Shown here: positions 44,250 to 51,917 of the stretch, piece by piece
Position numbering within the stretch: position 1 is the stretch's first letter
Layout: each line of letters begins with the position of its first letter
DNA from: Candidatus Contubernalis alkalaceticus
GTDB lineage: Bacteria; Bacillota; Dethiobacteria; SKNC01
Length of the DNA: 64,000 nucleotides
Assembly (NCBI RefSeq): GCF_022558445.1
Contig: NZ_CP054699.1
Location: 2,682,001 to 2,746,000 of the forward strand
Reading direction: 5' to 3'
Made by a program: the position numbers and the translations under genes
The notes under the pieces: model-generated
The model's input: only the letters and a program-made list of their open reading frames with translations
Database searches by the model: none
Told to the model about the DNA's origin: nothing

Positions 44250-45962
44250 TTATGATTTTGTACTTTTAAAAATTTTTTTCATCATACTTGTAGTAACAAT
44301 CTGATAGTCAGTGCGAAAGCCAAAAGCTTCATGTAAGGCATCAGTAAAATCTGTTCTTGTATATATTGGTTCATAACCTTCACCCTTAATTACTTTGAAA
44401 TTCATTTCGCGCAATTCACTAATAATTTCATGACATGTAAAATTTTCACTAAGCTTCTTTTCCAGTAATCTATAAATAATTAATGATATAAAGCAAGTGT
44501 TGAAATGTGCTTCTATCCTATCATCATTACTTAAATATACAGGTCTTGCTTTAAACTCGCTTTTCATAATTCTAAAACATTCTTCTATTTCCCATCTTCT
44601 ATGATTCACCTTAATTATTTCAGTGGCATCATCATCAAGATTGGTACAAACCCCATAAAAACCATCAAATGCTTCTTCTTTTTGGATAAGAACGGTATCA
44701 ATATGATATATTTCATTTTCTGCAACTTCACCGTCTGGAGTGCAGTTTGTTTTATGAATAAATCTTTTGTAATCGTTTTGCCTGCATTTCTTTATTTTTG
44801 CAGGGTTAGTATCTATTGTTTTTTGAGCTCGTTCTATTTGAGAATTGCGGATTTTGCGCTGATAATCCCTGTATTTAATGGAGTATGTTACAATAAGTTT
44901 TTGCTCAAAACCGTTCTCTTTAATCCAGCGCTCCTTGTAAAAGACTTTGTTTTTATCCTTATTCTCATCAAGTTTGGAGATATCATAAGATTTCATATCT
45001 CCCGAACGTTGCCAGCCATCTGTAGCAAGTGCCCATTTTTTAAGGTGTTTTTTTAATTTTTTTATAGACTGGGTTGTAATGAAAGCTCGATCATCCTTAT
45101 CATTAAACTTTCGATTAGCCTCAGAAGCAAGACCGGCATCGGTGCAGACGATAAACTTAGAAAGCTCAAAATCGGATAAAATCATCTTTTCTAAAGGTTT
45201 TAATGTGAGCTGTTCATTCATATTTCCCCTATTAATACTAAAAGCAAGAGGAATACCGTCCCCATCCATAAATAGACCCATTTGAACAATAGGGTTTGGT
45301 TTATGCTCTTTTGATGGGCCGTATTGCTTTTTGCCTTCTTCTTGTTCAATTTCAAAAAAGTAATTGGTGCAATCATAGTAAAGAATACCGGTATTCCTCT
45401 TGGAAACCTTTAAACTGTTTTCATATAATGAGGATTGTATAAAATCTGTTTCCTTAGCCAAAACTTCAAGAGCTCTATATATTTGATGGAGATCAAAATT
45501 CGGCTGCTCTATAAACTTCTTAGAAAGTTGATAAGTCGCGAGTTTTGAAGAAGGGAAGATAACCCTGCCATAAATCAGTCTGGAAAGAATTGAATCCAAA
45601 TCAAAATTGAATTTATACTTCTGAGTTATTTTCTTACAAATCTTATGTATTCCGAGTTCATAGTAAATTTTTTGCAGGAAAAGATATCCACCGTTAAAAG
45701 AGTGCTGTTCATCTTTGTTGATCAGTTTTGAGGGAGAATATTTAACCAGCACTTCTCGTTTTGTTTCTTTTTCTTTCTCGTTAAGCTCCTCAATATACTT
45801 TTTTGCCCATTCAATGGGATCTTGGCCGTTTAATTTTTTCTCTAACTCTGTAATGGTTCCGAGTTTTTCTACAATTTTAGTAGTGCGCTTATTCTTTTCA
45901 ATAACATCTTTTATTACATAAAGTGAAGTGGCATTTTTAGATTTTGAAAACGATAATCTCAT
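44250..45962 (-). CDS. IS1634-family (IS4-like) DDE transposase, copy 2
   Basis: The 570-residue protein is the same length as the transposase of copy 1 and shows the same DDE contexts (YDCTNYFFE, FIVCTDAGLAS, RRWEIEECFRIMKSEF), but differs at many positions throughout (for example QNDYKRFIHKTNC against QNDCRRFIKKTNF). The two copies therefore did not arise by a recent jump of one into the other. Intact. Confidence 0.93.
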   Translation of the reverse strand: MRLSFSKSKNATSLYVIKDVIEKNKRTTKIVEKLGTITELEKKLNGQDPIEWAKKYIEELNEKEKETKREVLVKYSPSKLINKDEQHSFNGGYLFLQKIYYELGIHKICKKITQKYKFNFDLDSILSRLIYGRVIFPSSKLATYQLSKKFIEQPNFDLHQIYRALEVLAKETDFIQSSLYENSLKVSKRNTGILYYDCTNYFFEIEQEEGKKQYGPSKEHKPNPIVQMGLFMDGDGIPLAFSINRGNMNEQLTLKPLEKMILSDFELSKFIVCTDAGLASEANRKFNDKDDRAFITTQSIKKLKKHLKKWALATDGWQRSGDMKSYDISKLDENKDKNKVFYKERWIKENGFEQKLIVTYSIKYRDYQRKIRNSQIERAQKTIDTNPAKIKKCRQNDYKRFIHKTNCTPDGEVAENEIYHIDTVLIQKEEAFDGFYGVCTNLDDDATEIIKVNHRRWEIEECFRIMKSEFKARPVYLSNDDRIEAHFNTCFISLIIYRLLEKKLSENFTCHEIISELREMNFKVIKGEGYEPIYTRTDFTDALHEAFGFRTDYQIVTTSMMKKIFKSTKS

Positions 45963-46098
45963 AAAGTCAACTCCTCCAATCCCTTATATTATACCACATT
46001 ACGAGGCATTACGAAAGATAAACTTGGCAAATTTGACAAAAAAAATAAGCCTTTTCAAAGGCTTGAGCGATTTTTTATTATTAAACTGTCAAAGACCC

Positions 46099-46180
46099 GT
46101 AATGTGGAAAGGTTTCAGCTCGAAACTCTAAAGCTCACATATTTACGTTTGAGCTCTTGATAATTACAATTAAGTATGCT
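46099..46180. repeat. 82-bp direct repeat, right copy (target duplication of IS copy 2)
   Basis: Second copy of 44071-44152. Its right edge falls inside the putative ArsR operator, leaving a half operator on the far side of the element and an intact one here. Confidence 0.95.
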
Positions 46181-46197
46181 ATTATTTATTTTAGCAT
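46176..46197 (+). promoter_or_regulatory. Putative ArsR-type operator
   Basis: ATGCTA and TAGCAT frame a ten-base AT-only spacer, 27 bases upstream of the regulator start. Size and symmetry suit ArsR/SmtB dimers. It is named by position and symmetry. Confidence 0.6.
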
Positions 46198-46223
46198 TAG
46201 CTTAATTAAAATGAGGTGATTTC

Positions 46224-46562
46224 TTGTCGGAACTGATTACAATCCTGAAGGCTCTTTCTGATGAAACCCGCTTTGCCCTAATCCAACTGCTTCTGCAGCA
46301 TAATTACTGCGTAGGGGCACTGTCAAAACAGCTGAATATCACGGAATCCGCCGTATCCCAGCATCTGAAAGTGCTGAGAACGGCAGGCATTGTCAAGGGA
46401 GAAAAAAGAGGATACTATACTCATTATTACGTAGATCGAGAACTCCTTAGAGAAGCTGCCTCCAGCATTGTTACGCTCTCAACCCTGGCCCCTGCAGAAA
46501 ACAAGTGCAGGAAAAACACTATTAGCAATCAGCCGTGCTGTAAAGAGGGGGATCCCATTTGA
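46224..46562 (+). CDS. ArsR-family winged-helix regulator
   Basis: The 112-residue protein has the ArsR helix-turn-helix (GALSKQLNITESAVSQHLKV) and wing (RGYYTHYYV). The C-terminal tail has three cysteines (NKC..QPCCKEG), which could bind a metal, but the usual alpha-3 CxC site is absent (YCVGAL has one cysteine). TTG start with GAGGTGATTTC upstream. It heads an operon with an ABC ATPase and permease, overlapping the ATPase by four bases. Confidence 0.87.
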   Translation: MSELITILKALSDETRFALIQLLLQHNYCVGALSKQLNITESAVSQHLKVLRTAGIVKGEKRGYYTHYYVDRELLREAASSIVTLSTLAPAENKCRKNTISNQPCCKEGDPI

Positions 46563-47527
46563 ATATTATAGAGGCGGCGCAGCTAACAAAAAACTATAAC
46601 GGCTTTACCGCCGTTAAGAGAGCAAGTTTTTCCGTTACAAAAGGGGAAATTTTCGGGTTTCTAGGCCCCAACGGGGCTGGGAAAACCACCACCATAAACA
46701 TGCTGACCGGGCTGGCCAGGCCCTCCTCCGGCTCGATCCAAATGGCAGGGGAAGACGGTATAAAAGACATAAAAAAAGTTCAGCAGCTCATAGGTATTGT
46801 TCCGGACGAAAGCAACCTGTACGATGAAATGAGCGGACTGGACAACCTGATCTTTTGTGCGTCTCTATATGGAATAGATAAGGTGAAAAGAGAAACCCGA
46901 GCCAAACAACTTTTGGAGCAGTTTGGCCTGACAGATACGGGCTCAAGGCCTTTTAAGGCTTATTCCAAAGGGATGAAAAGGAAGCTGACCATTGCAGCCG
47001 GCATCATTCATGAACCGGAGATTCTTTTTTTGGATGAACCCACTACCGGCATTGACGTGGAGAGCGCCCGGCAGATCAGAAAACTGGTCTTAACCCTCAA
47101 TAACAGCGGTACAACCATTTTTTTAACTACCCATTATATAGAAGAGGCCGAAAGGCTCTGCCACCGCATTGGATTTATTGTAGGTGGGGAAATCGTAAAA
47201 ATCGGGACAACCGGTGAACTCATGCAGGAAGCACAGAGGGAGAACGCGGTGGAATTTGTTTTCGATAATAATACCGCCCCCTTAAACCAGTCTTTAACCG
47301 ATGCCTTTCCGGATATCCGTGTCCATAAATTTAACGAGAATGTGATTCGAATTTTCTCCAGGGATAAGATAGACCTTATGCCTTTTATGAAACACTTTGA
47401 CGAAAAAAATGTTCTGGTCAGGGAAGCCAGGATCATCCGGCCTTCATTAGAAGAAATCTTTGTAAAAGTAACCGGAATTAAAATAGCTAACATGAAGAAA
47501 GAAAAAGAAGGGGGCAGGAAAAAGTGA
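46559..47527 (+). CDS. ABC transporter ATP-binding protein, ArsR operon
   Basis: The 322-residue protein has Walker A GPNGAGKTT, signature YSKGMKRKL (a variant of LSGG), Walker B ILFLDEPTTGID and FLTTHYIEEA, with a C-terminal extension as in DrrA-like exporters. TTG start overlapping the ArsR stop; its end overlaps the permease start by four bases. Confidence 0.9.
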   Translation: MNIIEAAQLTKNYNGFTAVKRASFSVTKGEIFGFLGPNGAGKTTTINMLTGLARPSSGSIQMAGEDGIKDIKKVQQLIGIVPDESNLYDEMSGLDNLIFCASLYGIDKVKRETRAKQLLEQFGLTDTGSRPFKAYSKGMKRKLTIAAGIIHEPEILFLDEPTTGIDVESARQIRKLVLTLNNSGTTIFLTTHYIEEAERLCHRIGFIVGGEIVKIGTTGELMQEAQRENAVEFVFDNNTAPLNQSLTDAFPDIRVHKFNENVIRIFSRDKIDLMPFMKHFDEKNVLVREARIIRPSLEEIFVKVTGIKIANMKKEKEGGRKK

Positions 47528-48258
47528 AAAAATACATAGCCTTTTGGAGCATACTGATGAAAGATATGAAAACCTACTACCTAAAACCGCCCAATATCAG
47601 CTGGGGGCTTATATTCCCCTTTGCCTGGACCCTTATGTTCTTTATCCGCTCAGAAAGTGCCGTAAATATCAGGGAGATTTTACCGGGAGTTATGGCTTTA
47701 TCCGTATTATTCGGTACCACCTCCATGCTGGCCGTAACCATCACCTTTGAACGGAAAAGCCGGTCCTTTGAAAGGCTGCTGCTGGCGCCCATCAGCCTGA
47801 ATCTTCTCATGCTGGCCAAAACCACGGGAGCCATCATCTTTGGAGTACTGAATGCGCTGGTCCCGGTGTTCTTTGCCTCATTTTTCATTGACCTGTCCGG
47901 CATCAACTGGACAACAGCTTTTTTCAGCATACTGTTCATTGCCGTAACCTCTACCTTCCTGGGCCTCTTTATCTCCGTATCCGTCAGCGAGGTCTTTGAA
48001 GCCCAGACCTTTTCCAACTTTTTCCGCTTTCCCATGATATTTCTCTGCGGCCTGTTTCTCCCCATTCAAAACCTGCCGGCCCTGATCCGGCCCCTTTCTT
48101 ATGCCCTGCCCCTGACCTACGGTGCAGATATTCTAAAAACTGCAATTAACGGAACCGGTTTTATTTCACCCCTGATAAGCTTCCCGGTGCTTCTCGGCTT
48201 CAGCCTTTTTCTGTTTCTGGTCAGCACCCGCAATATTCAAAGGAAGTGGATTTATTAG
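47524..48258 (+). CDS. ABC-2 type permease, ArsR operon
   Basis: The 244-residue protein has six spans and the ABC-2 signature FLCGLFLPIQNLPALIRPLSYALPLTYGADIL (given here in part as FLPIQNLPALIRPLSYALP). It pairs with the preceding ATPase to form an exporter controlled by ArsR. Its 3' end has a decayed homologue at 43895-44014. Substrate unknown. Confidence 0.88.
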   Translation: MKKYIAFWSILMKDMKTYYLKPPNISWGLIFPFAWTLMFFIRSESAVNIREILPGVMALSVLFGTTSMLAVTITFERKSRSFERLLLAPISLNLLMLAKTTGAIIFGVLNALVPVFFASFFIDLSGINWTTAFFSILFIAVTSTFLGLFISVSVSEVFEAQTFSNFFRFPMIFLCGLFLPIQNLPALIRPLSYALPLTYGADILKTAINGTGFISPLISFPVLLGFSLFLFLVSTRNIQRKWIY

Positions 48259-48366
48259 CCCCTGATATATAAATTATTTTTTGGATAATTAATTTTATTG
48301 CACAAAATAACCTGAAGGATTTTGATGAATTCAAATGTTCCCACAGGGTACCATAGAAAAAAACAG

Positions 48367-48811
48367 CTAAAGGATTCCCAGCTTTTCCCGCTCTACTATC
48401 TCAAAAGCTGTTTTTCTTACCGCGCAGTCCTGGTATGAAAAATGATGGGTTGGCTCATTGAGAATGGCCCGGGCGGGGAAGCCCCTGGGGCAGAAAGCAT
48501 TGAACCTGCATTGTTGGCACTCTAATGACCGCTGGTTTTTTATGTTTATCCCTTTAAATTCTAATGCAGGGTTACCAACGGTCCCTATATGAAGATATCT
48601 GCCGGACCAGTTCAAAATTTAAGAGGGGCTCTCCCCCCGAAAGCTGCACTTTAAAAGGGTTAGGAATACTGCCCAATACCTTTTTTGCTGTATCAAAGGA
48701 CATATAGGTTTGTTTTTCCCCTGCCCGAGCATAACAGTATTTACACCTTAGATTACAGTCACTGGTCAGCCAGAGAACTACGTAAGATAAATTGTTAATG
48801 ATTTCTGGCAC
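48367..48811 (-). pseudogene. Radical SAM/SPASM protein gene with internal deletion
   Basis: The 5' part encodes a radical SAM N-terminus (SDCNLRCKYCYARAG, the C-x3-C-x2-C cluster motif, then QLSGGEPLLNFELV). The 3' part, in another frame, encodes a SPASM-like tail with C-x2-C-x5-C (LECQQCRFNAFCP). The two are joined directly, so about half of a normal 350-400 residue protein is missing and the frame is broken. The family can include peptide or tetrapyrrole modifying enzymes. It lies downstream of the chelatase genes on the same strand. Confidence 0.8.
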
Positions 48812-48845
48812 CCCTTTTGAAAAAATACGCAGGTTTTAATAATCA

Positions 48846-49253
48846 CTAATACTCTATTCCCCGACGGCTCTTAACCCCACTTTTTAAAGGATGTTTCACC
48901 GCATTGTTTTCTGAAACCAGGTCCGCTGCTTCAATTAATTCCGGAGGTATCCCTCTGCCGGTAAAGACCAGCTCAACCCTGGACGGTTTTAGTTTAATCA
49001 GTTCCAGGCCGTGGGAAACCTTCAGCAAGTCAAATCTCAGGGCATTTCCAAATTCGTCCAGGATAACCAGATCGTATTTTCCTCCGGTTAGAACCTCCCG
49101 AGAAAATTCATAAACCATCAGGGCATGCTCTCTCTTTTCCTCCACATTGCTCTGGCTGTTAAAACAGTCCCCCTCACAATCACCGCAGTGCATAAACCCG
49201 CTGCGAATCATGGAGGAGTAAGGACAGCCCTTGCCGAACTGAAAAAAATACAA
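48846..49253 (-). pseudogene. BtuR/CobA-like corrinoid adenosyltransferase, lacking its ATP-binding N-terminus
   Basis: The 135 residues match the C-terminal two thirds of BtuR/CobO: YDLVILDEFGNALRFDLL, VELVFTGRGIPPELIEAADLV and VKHPLKSGVKSRRGIEY. The Walker A loop (G-x-G-K-T-T) that begins such proteins is absent; the frame opens at a TTG directly after a stop, without a ribosome-binding site. The segment between QFGKG and the core contains four cysteines (GCPY..HCGDCEGDC), not usual for BtuR. It is probably a 5'-truncated gene; a domain-sized descendant with a new role is the alternative. Confidence 0.65.
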
Positions 49254-49260
49254 TTACTTA

Positions 49261-50211
49261 TTATCCAACTTGCAGCACTATAACCAATAAGCCGATGTAC
49301 ACAACTTCGTTAAGGAAAAAAGAGGTTAGGGCCAGTTTGGCACCCAACCTTAAGCCGTATACTCCAACATAATAAGCACCGGAATACTTTAGTAAAAATA
49401 CCGGAGAAGCTAAGATACTTGACCAAAGCATAGTTTTTACCGCCTGGATCAAAGTCATGTCCCCTCCCTGAAAACATGTCCCCAGAGATGTGAGCCCTAT
49501 AACAGTATTGGTCATATAAGCTGCAATGCAGGCTGTGCTGCAGGGGGGCAATCCCAGAACTTCAACATTTATAGGCAGGGAATCAAAAACCCCCAGGGAA
49601 ATAAGCTGAAAAAACACCAGTGCAGTAAGGGGTATGGTTAAGGCCATACGTCTTAAAGACGTCACACTGCTGATCATACTGCGCTTAAGGATCTCCCAAT
49701 AGTTTTTTGGTGAGCTTTCCTGTTCATCCTTTCGAAGTTCACCGGTTTTTGCTATCTCGGGCAGCGTGAACCTGCCCAGGAATATGATTACCATAACCAC
49801 TATAATTACACTAATGGTATGCACAGAAAGATATATAGACCCCAGAACCATCCCCAACAGGGGCAGGGCCACGGGGATATAAAAGGTAAACATCTCTCTT
49901 ATATGAAAGGGTATATAGAAAGTAAGGGCCGAAAGAAAAGCCTGCCGTTCGTCAATTAATCCCTGATCCCGAAAGTTTATCAGCATGGCCCCGGCAGAAT
50001 AGGCGCTGCCAAAGCTGGATACAAAGGGCACGGTAACTTCTTGGGGCAGATGGAAAAAACGGCCGAAAAAATAACCTGCCGGCGCCATAATTTTTTTAAA
50101 AAAGCCCAATTCTAAAAGAATATTGGCAAACAACATGCCCGGAATAATGAGAGCAAAAATCCTTACACTGAACAGAATAACTTCCCAAATAATTTCTATC
50201 TGTGTTTCCAT
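49261..50211 (-). CDS. Nucleoside-recognition (Gate) domain membrane protein
   Basis: The 316-residue protein has about eight spans and the Gate domain pattern: LIIPGMLFANILLELGFFKK, FVSSFGSAYSAGAMLINF and a second half with ACIAAYMTNTVIGL. Gate proteins include SpmA/SpmB, FeoB domains and nucleoside carriers. It lies between ABC-2 transporter genes and the BtuR-like stub in the chelatase island, so it may carry a metal ion, corrinoid or tetrapyrrole (inference). Full length. Confidence 0.8.
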   Translation of the reverse strand: METQIEIIWEVILFSVRIFALIIPGMLFANILLELGFFKKIMAPAGYFFGRFFHLPQEVTVPFVSSFGSAYSAGAMLINFRDQGLIDERQAFLSALTFYIPFHIREMFTFYIPVALPLLGMVLGSIYLSVHTISVIIVVMVIIFLGRFTLPEIAKTGELRKDEQESSPKNYWEILKRSMISSVTSLRRMALTIPLTALVFFQLISLGVFDSLPINVEVLGLPPCSTACIAAYMTNTVIGLTSLGTCFQGGDMTLIQAVKTMLWSSILASPVFLLKYSGAYYVGVYGLRLGAKLALTSFFLNEVVYIGLLVIVLQVG

Positions 50212-50283
50212 CCCCGAAGCCCCCAGTTAATACGTTTTTCCTGTTATTAGAGATTTCAATATGCTTAGATGATAAGAGGTTTT

Positions 50284-51015
50284 TCACTCCACCCGCAGAG
50301 TAACTTTAACGGCTGCCCAAAAGAAAATTACCGCAAACCCCAGCATAATCCATAGGGATGCCCAGGGAAACGGGTTTTCCAAAACTACTGCCCTAAGCGC
50401 CTTGCTGGCATGGGTTAAAGGCAGGAAATTAATAAGCACATTGACTCCCGAAGGTAAATCATCGATGGAAAAGAAGGTGTTACTCAAAAAAGACATGGGA
50501 ACAATAACAAAAGAAGTAAAAGATCCCATATCTTCGTGGGAATTAATAATCATCCCAGCCAAAACCCCCAGGGAAGCAAATAAAAAGCTGTTTAACAGCA
50601 TTACCAGCCAGAACAACGGAGGCATGATTAACTGAGCTCCGAATAAAAATGAAAGCCCCAATACAATGATGGAGGCGAATATCCCCCGGCCGCATCCTGC
50701 AGCTACTTCTCCTAAAACAACGGAAACAGGGCTGATGGGGGCTATGACAAATTCTTCATAGGTCTTATAATATAGACGGCTGATATTTAAGGGGACGGCC
50801 ACACTGTTAAAGCTTACGCTCATGGAGGTTAAAGCAATAATCCCTGGGACTACAAACTGCATGTAGCTTCCTCCTTCAACACTGATGCTTCGTCCCAGCC
50901 CCCACCCAAAAGCTACCATATATAGCAGAGGGCTGACTAAAGTAGAGCCTAATATTTTCCAAAACCTGCTCTTAAATATCTGCCATTGTCTCCAAAAAAT
51001 AGTATGCCAATCCAT
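50284..51015 (-). CDS. ABC-2 type permease, chelatase island
   Basis: The 243-residue protein has six spans with the ABC-2 segment FLSNTFFSIDDLPSGVNVLINFLPL. It follows the ATPase gene by two bases. The permease-ATPase pair sits directly after chlD, suggesting membership in the island operon; the substrate could be a metal or tetrapyrrole-related compound, but ABC-2 permeases of this class usually export drugs or lipids. Confidence 0.88.
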   Translation of the reverse strand: MDWHTIFWRQWQIFKSRFWKILGSTLVSPLLYMVAFGWGLGRSISVEGGSYMQFVVPGIIALTSMSVSFNSVAVPLNISRLYYKTYEEFVIAPISPVSVVLGEVAAGCGRGIFASIIVLGLSFLFGAQLIMPPLFWLVMLLNSFLFASLGVLAGMIINSHEDMGSFTSFVIVPMSFLSNTFFSIDDLPSGVNVLINFLPLTHASKALRAVVLENPFPWASLWIMLGFAVIFFWAAVKVTLRVE

Positions 51016-51017
51016 GC

Positions 51018-51857
51018 TTATTCACCCACCTTATGATCCGTCAATTTTATGAAAACGTCTTCCAGATTAGATTCCCGGATGATAACCTTCCCTGCTAATT
51101 CTCCCGCAGTTTTAGCTGCCGTCTCCCGGTCTGGGAAAAATTGATAGCTGGTATCTCCATTTATAATATTTTCAATAACCACATCCCCTACCTGGTGCCT
51201 CAGCTCCTCCGGGGTTCCCAGAGCAATCAACTTCCCTTTATCAATTAATCCCACCCGGCTGCACAGAGTCTCCGCTTCTTCGATATAGTGAGTGGTTAGA
51301 AGCACTGTTAATCCCAGGTCGTTCATCTTCCTTATTAAAACCCATATTTTTCTTCGGGAATGGGCATCCAAGCCCACGGTGGGTTCATCCAGGAACAGAA
51401 TCTGAGGCCGGTGAAACATGGCTCTGGCAATCATCAGCTTTCTTTTCATTCCCCCGGACAAGACCATAACCCGGTCCCGGGCTCTTTCCTCCAGCTGGGT
51501 AAAAGCCATAAGTTCCTCAATTCGCTTACTTCGCTCCTGCTTGGGAATCTTATGAAGCCGGCCATGTAATTCCAGGTTGTCCCATAGGGTTAAATCCCCG
51601 TCCAGGTTTATATGCTGGGGCACCACCCCAATCTGTGCCTTAACCCCGGTCAGCTGACGGGTCAGGTCCAAATTATTAATTATCACCTTCCCGCTTGTAG
51701 GGCGGGCCAGAGTGGTCAACATCCGGATAATAGTGGTTTTGCCGGCCCCGTTAGGGCCCAGCAAACCAAATACTTCACCCTTTTCTATAAATAAATCTAC
51801 GTTATCCACTGCAGTAAGTGAATTAAATTTTTTGGTAACCCCCTGTAACTCAATCAA
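51018..51857 (-). CDS. ABC transporter ATP-binding protein, chelatase island
   Basis: About 279 residues with Walker A GPNGAGKTT, signature LSGGMKRKL, Walker B ILFLDEPTVGLD and LLTTHYIEEAETL. The TTG at 51857 has GGAGGG seven bases upstream and is preferred to the ATG at 51884, which lacks a site. Partner of the following permease. Confidence 0.9.
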   Translation of the reverse strand: MIELQGVTKKFNSLTAVDNVDLFIEKGEVFGLLGPNGAGKTTIIRMLTTLARPTSGKVIINNLDLTRQLTGVKAQIGVVPQHINLDGDLTLWDNLELHGRLHKIPKQERSKRIEELMAFTQLEERARDRVMVLSGGMKRKLMIARAMFHRPQILFLDEPTVGLDAHSRRKIWVLIRKMNDLGLTVLLTTHYIEEAETLCSRVGLIDKGKLIALGTPEELRHQVGDVVIENIINGDTSYQFFPDRETAAKTAGELAGKVIIRESNLEDVFIKLTDHKVGE

Positions 51858-51917
51858 AAAGTACCCTCCTCTGTCTTTTGACAATTTTCGGTCTTAGCTA
51901 CTGCTTCACTATTCTCA

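Larger units (their letters stand above)
44153..46098 (-). mobile_element. IS1634-type insertion sequence, copy 2
   Basis: About 1.95 kb between the 82-bp repeats. Right end read inward is GGGTCTTTGACAGTTT; left end is CCCGTATTTGACACTTG; both share TTTGACA with copy 1. The single transposase gene is on the minus strand, with a terminator hairpin beyond it. Confidence 0.9.

Noticed and set aside
34275-45962. Composite transposon formed by the two IS1634-type copies
   Set aside because: Each copy has its own target duplication (198 and 82 bp) and the copies have diverged, so they inserted independently.
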